From BD1-7 clade bacterium (GTDB taxonomy: Bacteria > Pseudomonadota > Gammaproteobacteria > Pseudomonadales > DT-91): a stretch of DNA of 64,000 bases. The notes beneath the pieces are model-generated. The model saw nothing but the letters and a program-made list of their open reading frames with translations, ran no database searches and was not told the origin of the DNA. The position numbers and the translations under genes are program-made. Below are positions 46,835 through 54,078 of the stretch, piece by piece; the first letter of the stretch is position 1; every line of letters begins with the position of its first letter. The stretch covers positions 74,605 to 138,604 of the forward strand of contig CACSIO010000034.1 in the NCBI GenBank assembly GCA_902705865.1, read 5' to 3'.

Positions 46835-48154
46835 TCACAAAATAAGAGTGGCGATCCAACCGAACAAAAGCAGCGGTAAATTATAGTGGATAAACGTCGG
46901 TACCACGGTATCGCGGATATGATCGTGTTGACCATCAGCATTCAGCCCGGCAGTTGGGCCGAGCGTTGAATCTGATGCCGGTGAGCCAGCATCACCGAGC
47001 ACACCTGCAGTACCCACGAGCGCGACGATGGCCAGAGGTGAGAATCCAAGCGCTTGAGCAATGGGTACATAAATGGTGGCGATGATAGGTATGGTTGAGA
47101 AGGATGAGCCAATGCCCATGGTGATTACCAGGCCCACGAGTAACATGGCGAAAGATGCTATCCAGGGGCTGTTATCGACGAGCCCGGCTGTGGCTTTGAC
47201 AAGCTCAGGAATACTACCGCTGTCACGTAATACTTCAGCGAAACCGGACGCAGCGATCATGATAAAACCAATGTTCGCCATCATTTTCATGCCGTCGACA
47301 AATACTGAATCGTTGTCTCTCCAGCGTGTGCTGCCCGACATGCTGAAGAGCATAAAACCCACTAATGCACCAAGGATCATCGAATCCCAGGTCAGTTGAA
47401 CCGCAAATGCGGTAATCAGCGCGACAAGGCTGATCACGATCACACGGGAGTTGGGTGCGACGTTTTCACCATCAAGTTTTTCGATAGCGTGCAGATTATA
47501 GGTTCGAGGCTTGCGGTACGTAATTGTCGCCGCGACGAGAAGGCCCGACAGCATCCCTAGTGCCGGTAACCACATGGCATCCATTAATGAAAAGTTGCCT
47601 TCGTTGATATCAAGCCCGGCTAGTTTGATGTTGCCTAGCAGTATCTTTTTCAAATAAATTTCGCCGAAGCCAATGGGCAAAAACATATAGGTACAGACGA
47701 GGCCGAAGGTGAGTGTGCAAGCAACGAGCCGCCGATCAAGGCCAATTTCTGACATCAGGTACAACATAGGCGGTACCAGTATCGGAATAAACGCGATGTG
47801 TATCGGAATCAGGTTCTGGGAGGCGACGGCGGCCAATGCCAGAATGGACAGCAGAACGGCACGGGCGATGTTATGGCTCTGGCTTTGTTTTGCATGGGAG
47901 ATGGCATGATCACATAGCCAATGAGGGATTCCGGATTTTGCGATCGCTGCGGCGAACGCACCTAACATGGCATAACTCAAGGCGATGTTTGCACCTTCTT
48001 TTATGCCTAAATGAAAACTCCTCAAGACATGGTCAACCGGCATGCCCGCCCATAAACCACCACAGACGGCGGCGATGATTATTGACGGTACTACCGGGAA
48101 GCGCGCCAGACTCAAGCCAAGCATAATGGCAACGGCTAGGATGACAGGGTTCAT
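46835..48154 (-). CDS. YuiF-like Na+/H+ antiporter family protein
   Basis: 439 residues from ATG 48154 with AAGGA upstream (a TTG two codons earlier is in frame). About eleven to twelve transmembrane helices. Family features are the N-terminal NPVILAVAIMLGLSLARFPV and a conserved C-terminal GTAGVLGDAGSPASDSTLGPTAG (given as GVLGDAGSPASDSTLG), which match the Na+/H+ antiporter/COG2056 group. It would export Na+ or move a small organic anion; the specific substrate cannot be read from the sequence. Confidence 0.8.
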   Translation of the reverse strand: MNPVILAVAIMLGLSLARFPVVPSIIIAAVCGGLWAGMPVDHVLRSFHLGIKEGANIALSYAMLGAFAAAIAKSGIPHWLCDHAISHAKQSQSHNIARAVLLSILALAAVASQNLIPIHIAFIPILVPPMLYLMSEIGLDRRLVACTLTFGLVCTYMFLPIGFGEIYLKKILLGNIKLAGLDINEGNFSLMDAMWLPALGMLSGLLVAATITYRKPRTYNLHAIEKLDGENVAPNSRVIVISLVALITAFAVQLTWDSMILGALVGFMLFSMSGSTRWRDNDSVFVDGMKMMANIGFIMIAASGFAEVLRDSGSIPELVKATAGLVDNSPWIASFAMLLVGLVITMGIGSSFSTIPIIATIYVPIAQALGFSPLAIVALVGTAGVLGDAGSPASDSTLGPTAGLNADGQHDHIRDTVVPTFIHYNLPLLLFGWIATLIL

Positions 48155-48395
48155 AAACAATCCTTTGTCAGAACTTATTGAACAAGGTCAGTGCAACATA
48201 ATGATATTGAATATGCTGTAACCAAATTGTGCAGTCTGCCTAGCCGGTTTGATCATTAGACAAACGAACAATTAATAAGCGACCTAGGGTGGCAGAGAGA
48301 CGCGATACGTTTGAGCTAAACTCGATTATAGCCTGCGCTAGGCGGGTTGCTGGAGAATACGCGGTAGTGGGTCTCTCGACCATGAAGGATTGTTG

Positions 48396-48418
48396 AATCG
48401 GCGAGAACTACGCCGATT
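48396..48418 (-). terminator. Hairpin at the end of the exported-protein gene
   Basis: Perfect 8-bp stem AATCGGCG / CGCCGATT with a 7-base loop, reaching into the stop codon of the minus-strand gene. There is only a weak T content after it, so function as a terminator is moderate. Confidence 0.45.
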
Positions 48419-49551
48419 TAAAAGCGATAGCTAAGTTGTGCCAAAAACTGTTTGCGATCTTGAAAACCGAAGTTGGTTTCTGCCAGTAATTCGATGGATT
48501 CGGTAAATGCCCAGCGGCCGCCGATTAGGTAGCTATACGGAGCGCTGGCACTTTGGTCGATACGTATAGAATCGATCTCCAATAGCTCAGCTGGCCCCAC
48601 TGGGCCTTGATTGGGAATACTCACACCGACAGGGATGTTGAGTATCTGGTTAATATCTTGATACATGCCACCCACCCATAGTGATCCAGAAAAAATACCA
48701 ATGGATCCGTTCCAGCCAATGCGGCTTGAGATGACGGTTGTTTTCGCATCGTCTGTTGAGATATTGATATCGCTGATGGTGTAGTTGCCATCGATCATCG
48801 CAAAGAAATCACCAATGCCACCGGCAATGGTCATGCCGCCGCCGTAATTGATGCTTTTGAAATCTAACGAAAATGGCAAGTTATTGGCGTTGAGGTAACA
48901 TTTGTCGTTCAGTGACGGCAAGACGTTAAAGCAGGCAGGGATTGGGAAAAACGCCGGGTCGTCAAAAACAGCGTTGACGTTAATCACGCCTTTCGCCGTG
49001 CCATTGGTGTGTCCGCCGAGTGCGTAAACGTTTAGGAAAGGGAAGATCCAAGCATCGAGACGAAACGTGACTGTTGCCTCAGCAACACTAACATTTGCTG
49101 CTTTTACGAACGGGTTAATATCCGGTACATCACCACCGAGGATGCTGCCCTCAACATCGATGCTGTTTACTTCAAACGGTTGATTCTGAAATAGGGTGAT
49201 TGCAGATATACCGAATGGGCGTGGTAATACATAGCCGGCTTCGCAGGCGGCTTTGCCTAGAATCGGCAGAAAATCGCTCCAACGGGGCGCGCACCGTTCT
49301 GTCTCGTCGTCATTTCTAGATTCGTAGGCGACAGCAGTTCGCTGTGATTCGCCGACGACTGCTGAGGACTGGATCTGAGAATCTGTGTTATCAGTTATTT
49401 CTTTGCTTGACGGCTCTAGCGCTGCGGCTTCGTTATTGTTGATCGTGTTTTGTTGGCCATCATCATCATCAACTGCTGCAATTGCAGAATTGGCCAGTAA
49501 GGCAGTGCAGCTGATAATAATAGATAGGTTACGTCTGATGCACGCAGTCAT
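48418..49551 (-). CDS. Exported barrel-like protein, TIGR/TorF-type unknown
   Basis: 377 residues from ATG 49551, chosen because it gives a clean Sec signal (LSIIISCTALLANSAIAAV); the frame reaches 49656 without a ribosome site at either start. An acidic, low-complexity stretch of about 70 residues follows the signal. The rest is rich in beta strands with NVYALGGHTNGTAKG, GGMTIAGGIGDFFAMIDGNY, and a terminal aromatic strand FLAQLSYRF typical of outer-membrane barrels. I do not recognise a specific function. Stands alone between the antiporter and an SDR gene. Confidence 0.65.
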   Translation of the reverse strand: MTACIRRNLSIIISCTALLANSAIAAVDDDDGQQNTINNNEAAALEPSSKEITDNTDSQIQSSAVVGESQRTAVAYESRNDDETERCAPRWSDFLPILGKAACEAGYVLPRPFGISAITLFQNQPFEVNSIDVEGSILGGDVPDINPFVKAANVSVAEATVTFRLDAWIFPFLNVYALGGHTNGTAKGVINVNAVFDDPAFFPIPACFNVLPSLNDKCYLNANNLPFSLDFKSINYGGGMTIAGGIGDFFAMIDGNYTISDINISTDDAKTTVISSRIGWNGSIGIFSGSLWVGGMYQDINQILNIPVGVSIPNQGPVGPAELLEIDSIRIDQSASAPYSYLIGGRWAFTESIELLAETNFGFQDRKQFLAQLSYRF

Positions 49552-49698
49552 AGTGTTATTCTTGTTGGCGTTAGCAATAGGGTGGTTAGAGAGTATATAA
49601 GCCTGTGCATGAGTCCGCCAACCCAAGGGTGCCGAACTAACAATGTTTGTATTCATTAGATCGGAATAGATACGAGATTAAGTCAATCTGAAACGCAT

Positions 49699-49726
49699 AA
49701 AAAACCCGGCGGAGAATGCCGGGCTT
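49699..49726 (-). terminator. Intrinsic terminator after the SDR gene
   Basis: Read on the minus strand, stem GCCCGGC / GCCGGGT with a short loop is followed by TTTTTT. It lies 36 bp past the stop of the minus-strand SDR gene and should end its transcript. Confidence 0.8.
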
Positions 49727-49761
49727 TAGAGAAGCTTCTTACCTTTGGCGTATCTAACGAA

Positions 49762-50541
49762 TTAGTTAACGCCACCAGCATCAAGGAATGCTGGCTTTTC
49801 GCCGCCGCCGTGAGCGGTGATAAACGCGCCGGTGACATAGCTCGAAAGATTTGATGCAAAATAAATACAAGTGTCGCCAATGTCATGTGGCGTTGCCATA
49901 CGACCCAGAGGAACTGTTGCGCTGACGCGAGCAATGCCTTCTTCGTTACCGTAGTGAAGATGTGATTGTTCAGTGCGGATCAAGCCTGCGGCGATTGAAT
50001 TCAAGCGTACTTTGGGTGCCCATTCAACGGCCAGCGAGGTTGTGAGATTCATTAGACCCGCTTTTGCTGCGCCGTAAGCTGCGGTACCTGGCGATGGGCG
50101 AATAGCACTAACGCTGGCGATATTGACGATAGACCCGCCTTCTTCTTGTTCTTGCATGATGGCATTTGCCGCCTGGCAGCAGTACAGCGGTGCAAGCAAG
50201 TTCAATGCGATAATTTTCTCTGAAAAACGTGGCGAAGCTGTTGCAGCATCAGTAAATGGCGCCCCACCGGCGTTGTTAATCAATACGTCGAGTGACCCGT
50301 AGGTATCTACTGCAAACTGCATCAACGCTTGTACCTGATCCCAATCACGTACGTCCGCGCTTTTGAAAACGGCTTTACGGCCGTTGGCTTCTGGCATGGC
50401 TTCTGGCTCATTGCGGCCGCAGATAACGACGTTTGCGCCTTGTTCCAGAAAACGTTCAGTAATGCCTTTACCTACGCCTTTGCCTCCACCGGTAACAACA
50501 ACTGTTTTGCCGGTAAAATCCAATTGCCGTGTGTCGCTCAT
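49762..50541 (-). CDS. Short-chain dehydrogenase/reductase
   Basis: 259 residues. Classical SDR: cofactor motif TGGGKGVGKG near residue 18, NNAGG, catalytic Ser in NIASVSA and YGAAKAG for Tyr-Lys. The C-terminal VTGAFITAHGGGEKP is usual. ATG with AAGG upstream. It is divergent from the F420 genes across a 356-bp region; whether it uses F420-linked chemistry is unknown, since SDRs normally use NAD(P)H. The substrate is not predictable. Confidence 0.85.
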   Translation of the reverse strand: MSDTRQLDFTGKTVVVTGGGKGVGKGITERFLEQGANVVICGRNEPEAMPEANGRKAVFKSADVRDWDQVQALMQFAVDTYGSLDVLINNAGGAPFTDAATASPRFSEKIIALNLLAPLYCCQAANAIMQEQEEGGSIVNIASVSAIRPSPGTAAYGAAKAGLMNLTTSLAVEWAPKVRLNSIAAGLIRTEQSHLHYGNEEGIARVSATVPLGRMATPHDIGDTCIYFASNLSSYVTGAFITAHGGGEKPAFLDAGGVN

Positions 50542-50897
50542 GATGAAAAAACCTTAATGCTGATTCTTATTGGAAAACGCCGCGAGTATAACGCCTTTCG
50601 GCAAAAAAGGCATGATCTTGATGTTTTTCGCAGCGTTTTACGAGAGAGTTTTGATCTGTGTTCGAGAACCAATTAAATTTGAATACGCTGCGTATCGTAA
50701 TTATACTTGCACCGGTAATGAAAGGTGCGTATAAACCGCATCAAAGGTTTGAATAATAAATATTCCTCTCAATTCTCGAGTGGTTACGGATTAGCCAGTA
50801 AGGGCGTGACGTAAACGGTTGTTTATACGCGGTTTGATGCTGGCAACGCGGGTAATTGATAGCAATACCAAACGCAGATTTATAGAGGCGATCGGAC
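50542..50897. promoter_or_regulatory. Divergent SDR/npdG intergenic region with inverted repeat
   Basis: 356 bp without a supported gene. GCGTATAAAC (50727-50736) and GTTTATACGC (50821-50830) form a perfect 10-bp inverted repeat 84 bp apart; each is flanked by related bases (CCGCATCAAA and GGTTTGATGC). A small hairpin GCACC / GGTGC lies near 50709-50728. These could be paired operator sites controlling the F420 operon; no clear -35/-10 pair was identified. Confidence 0.4.
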
Positions 50898-51584
50898 ATG
50901 AGTGATGTAAAACCTACAATTGCAATTTTGGGCGGTACTGGCGCACTCGGTACAGGTTTGGCACGTCGTTGGGCGCAAGCGGGTTATCCGATTGTGATTG
51001 GCTCGCGCACAAAAGAGAAAGCCCAAGAGGCGGTTACTGAACTGCAATCTTTAATGCAGGAGCGTGGCGTAGATGCAGTAGCGGTAGAAGCTGATGACAA
51101 TCAATCTGCAGCGGCTAAAGCAGATATCGTGACGTTGACGGTTCCTTACGCACACCATGCTTCAACATTGGAAGGTGTTAAAGCCGACCTTGAAGGCAAA
51201 ATTCTTATTGATGTTACTGTTCCGTTGCGTCCACCAAAAGTAGGCACTGTTCAATTGCCAGATGCCGGCTCAGCCGCACAGGAAGCTCAGGCGTTGTTGG
51301 GCGAGGGCGTGAAGGTCGTGTCTGCGTTCCAAAACGTTGCTGCTCACCATCTGCAAGAAGGCCACGGCATCGAATGTGATGTACTGGTTGCAGGTAACAA
51401 TAAAGAAGCACGCGCTGAAGTCGTTACATTGGTAGAAGCTGCGGGCATGAATGGCTTCTCTGTCGGTCCGATTGCAAACTCTGCGGCTGCAGAAGCTCTG
51501 ACCTCAGTACTTATTCAGATTAACCGCCAGTACAAGTGTCATGCGGGTATTCGTATTTCCGGTTTGCCAGAACAGGATTCATAA
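50898..51584 (+). CDS. npdG: F420H2:NADP oxidoreductase (NADPH-dependent F420 reductase)
   Basis: 228 residues. Rossmann opening ILGGTGALGTGLARRWA, SRTKEKAQEA after strand two, and VPYAHHASTL and DVTVPLRPPKV, all typical of the NpdG/Fno family. It moves hydride between NADPH and coenzyme F420, so the cell can keep F420 reduced. It heads a five-gene run of F420 genes; cofE starts 8 bp after its stop. Its place in the operon strengthens the call. The ATG has GAGG upstream. Confidence 0.9.
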   Translation: MSDVKPTIAILGGTGALGTGLARRWAQAGYPIVIGSRTKEKAQEAVTELQSLMQERGVDAVAVEADDNQSAAAKADIVTLTVPYAHHASTLEGVKADLEGKILIDVTVPLRPPKVGTVQLPDAGSAAQEAQALLGEGVKVVSAFQNVAAHHLQEGHGIECDVLVAGNNKEARAEVVTLVEAAGMNGFSVGPIANSAAAEALTSVLIQINRQYKCHAGIRISGLPEQDS

Positions 51585-51592
51585 TCGCACTT

Positions 51593-52345
51593 ATGCATCT
51601 TTTTGCGCTTGAAGGCATCGCCGAGGTTATTCCCGGCGATGATGTTGCTGAAATCCTGATTGAATCCCTAACAACACATCACGATCCCTTAGAGGAGGGT
51701 GATGTTATTGTGTTAGCTCAAAAGATTGTCTCCAAAGCTGAAGGTCGTTACGCATTTATCGACGAAGTCGAAGCTTCGGAGCACGCCGTTGAGTTAGGCG
51801 CTGAGTGTGATAAAGACCCGCGATTGGTTCAGTTGATTCTGGATGAATCGGAAGATGTTTTGCGCGTGCGTCCTGGTGTGATTATTGTGCAGCATAAGCG
51901 TGGCTATGTGCATGCAAATGCCGGTATCGATCGGTCTAATCTGCCAGAAACAGAACGCGAGCGAGTGTTGCTGTTGCCGGTCGACTCTGATGCCAGCGCT
52001 GAACAGTTGCGTCAGCGATTGTCGAGCCATTTTGGGGTTAACCTCGGTGTTATCATTAATGACAGTGCTGGTCGAGCGTGGCGTGTTGGCACGCAAGGTT
52101 TTGCGATCGGCACGGCTGGGTTTAATCCATTGATTGACATGGTGGGCAAATCTGATCGTAACGGTCGTGCGATGGAAGTGACAGAAGTCGCCGTTGCCGA
52201 TGAGTTGGCGGCTGCGGCAAGTTATTTAATGGGGCAGGCCAATGAGGGTAAGCCAGCGGTTGTTATCCGTGGAGCAAAGCCAACATTGGGTGATTACCCG
52301 TCTTCAGTATTGATTCGTGATAAAAAAATGGACATGTTTCGTTGA
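51593..52345 (+). CDS. cofE: Coenzyme F420-0:L-glutamate ligase
   Basis: 250 residues from ATG 51593; an upstream in-frame start lies inside npdG. CofE family blocks: PGDDVAEILIES, GDVIVLAQKIVSKAEGR, VLLLPVDSDASAE, GVIINDSAGRAWRVGT and DYPSSVLIRDKK near the C-terminus. It adds gamma-linked glutamates to F420-0 using GTP. This is the stand-alone, archaeal-length form without the extra C-terminal reductase domain of mycobacterial FbiB. The TGA shares a base with the ATG of cofD. Confidence 0.93.
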   Translation: MHLFALEGIAEVIPGDDVAEILIESLTTHHDPLEEGDVIVLAQKIVSKAEGRYAFIDEVEASEHAVELGAECDKDPRLVQLILDESEDVLRVRPGVIIVQHKRGYVHANAGIDRSNLPETERERVLLLPVDSDASAEQLRQRLSSHFGVNLGVIINDSAGRAWRVGTQGFAIGTAGFNPLIDMVGKSDRNGRAMEVTEVAVADELAAAASYLMGQANEGKPAVVIRGAKPTLGDYPSSVLIRDKKMDMFR

Positions 52346-53313
52346 TGTCTAATTCTCCAAATGTGCTTGCCCTGAGTGGTGGCGTCGGCGGTGCTAAACT
52401 TGCACTGGGTTTGTCGCTGTCGCTGCCAGTGAGTGCACTGTCGATTGTTGCCAACACCGCTGACGATTTTTTGCATCTTGGCCTACCGATCAGCCCTGAT
52501 CTCGACACCGTAATGTATACCCTTGCTGGATTGAATAATCGTGAGCAAGGCTGGGGTCTGGCCGGTGAATCATGGCACTGCATGACTGCCGTTGAGCGGC
52601 TAGGCGGCCCAAGTTGGTTTCGCTTGGGAGACCAGGATATCGCTACTCACCTTATGCGCTTAAATGGTCTTCAACAGGGGCATTCATTAACACAGGTCAC
52701 TGAAAACTTGTGTCAGCAGTTAGACGTTGATCATCAGTTGTTGCCGATGTGCGATGAGGCGGTACGGACTTATGTTCAATGTGCACCTGATAACCATCAT
52801 GATACGACCTATGAGCTTCCGTTTCAGTCGTATTTTGTTGAGCAGCAATGCAAGCCGGCGGTCACAGGCTTTCGATTTGAAGGTATTGAGCGGGCGGTAA
52901 TTTCTCCGGCAGTCGCTTCTGCGATTGAAAACGCGGATATTATGGTTGTTTGCCCGTCTAACCCCTTTGTGAGTATTGCGCCGATTCTTGGTGTTCCGGG
53001 CCTTAAACAGCGAGTGCTTGATAACATCAGTACGCGTGTCGTTGTTTCTCCGATTGTCGGGGGTATCGCAATTAAGGGCCCTGCGGCCAAAATGATGGCC
53101 GAGCTTGATATGCCGCGCACGCCGCTCGCAGTCGCAGAATACTATCAAGGCTTTGCGTCGCATTTTGTATTGGATACATGCGACGAGTGTTTTGTTGATG
53201 ATATTCTTGCGTTGGATATGCAAGTGCTGGTGACCAACACCGTTATGAATTCCCTCGAGGATCGTAAAGAGTTAGCTGATACGATACTTCGTTGGATACA
53301 AGCCTCCGGATAA
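52345..53313 (+). CDS. cofD: 2-phospho-L-lactate transferase CofD
   Basis: 322 residues. Opening LALSGGVGGAKLALGLSLS and NTADDFLHLGLPISPDLDT are CofD signatures, with VVCPSNPFVSIAPIL and SPIVGGIAIKGPAAKMM further on. It joins the guanylated phospho-acid made by CofC to Fo, giving F420-0 or its dehydro form. Whether the donor is phospholactate, PEP or 3-phosphoglycerate cannot be decided from reading alone. ATG 52345 overlaps the cofE stop. Confidence 0.93.
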   Translation: MSNSPNVLALSGGVGGAKLALGLSLSLPVSALSIVANTADDFLHLGLPISPDLDTVMYTLAGLNNREQGWGLAGESWHCMTAVERLGGPSWFRLGDQDIATHLMRLNGLQQGHSLTQVTENLCQQLDVDHQLLPMCDEAVRTYVQCAPDNHHDTTYELPFQSYFVEQQCKPAVTGFRFEGIERAVISPAVASAIENADIMVVCPSNPFVSIAPILGVPGLKQRVLDNISTRVVVSPIVGGIAIKGPAAKMMAELDMPRTPLAVAEYYQGFASHFVLDTCDECFVDDILALDMQVLVTNTVMNSLEDRKELADTILRWIQASG

Positions 53314-53319
53314 CGTTAT

Positions 53320-53985
53320 ATGTGGGCAGTTCTGCCAGTTAAAGGTTTTAATGAATCCAAACAGCGTTTGGCGGATGTTTTATCGCCTGAGCAGCGCAGC
53401 CGTTTGTCTCAGGCGATGTTTCAGGACGTTCTTGGTGCGCTTGCAGGGTCGCAGTCGGTTAAGCAAATTCTTGTTATTACATCGGATGACGATGTCGCCG
53501 TGACGGCCGATAACTTTGACGCAGTGGTCGTTAAAGAGCCCGATGATGTGCGTGGTTTAAATGCCGCCGTATGTTATGCCTTGGAACAGGTCGCTGGTTT
53601 TGGCGCAGAGCGTGCGTTAATTTTGCACGGCGATGTTCCGCTTGTAACGCCGACCGATTTGGATTATCTCGCTAGCAGTCATCTTGAGGGAAGTGTGACA
53701 CTATCACCCGATACTGCGCATTCCGGTACGAATGGCATGGTATGCGATATACCTGCCGAGCTGACCTTCAGCTATGGTGAAAACAGCTTTGATAAACATC
53801 GTGATTCTGCCAGTGAAAATGGGCTGTTATGTACAACCGTGGCAGTGCCCGGGATTAGCCTTGATGTTGATAACCTGAGTGATCTCATCCGATTGAATGA
53901 GCGCATTAAGGCTCGCCCTCAACTCGCAACTGCACAGTATCTGCGTCGTACCGAAATCCAGTCGTTGATTGATGCACTGAGTTAA
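53320..53985 (+). CDS. cofC: 2-phospho-L-lactate guanylyltransferase CofC
   Basis: 221 residues. Nucleotidyltransferase of the CofC family: AVLPVKGFNESKQRLADVL with the Lys-rich nucleotide loop, LILHGDVPLVTPTDL with the metal-binding Asp, and DTAHSGTNGM. It activates a three-carbon phospho-acid with GTP for CofD. It begins 6 bp after cofD. A stand-alone single-domain form. Confidence 0.92.
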   Translation: MWAVLPVKGFNESKQRLADVLSPEQRSRLSQAMFQDVLGALAGSQSVKQILVITSDDDVAVTADNFDAVVVKEPDDVRGLNAAVCYALEQVAGFGAERALILHGDVPLVTPTDLDYLASSHLEGSVTLSPDTAHSGTNGMVCDIPAELTFSYGENSFDKHRDSASENGLLCTTVAVPGISLDVDNLSDLIRLNERIKARPQLATAQYLRRTEIQSLIDALS

Positions 53986-54078
53986 TATTTGATTCGATGT
54001 GTCGAGAACAGTAATCACCCGGAAGCGTCTGATGGCGGCTCTGGATTGCAGGCCTGACCTGATCAAGAACAACAGAAC

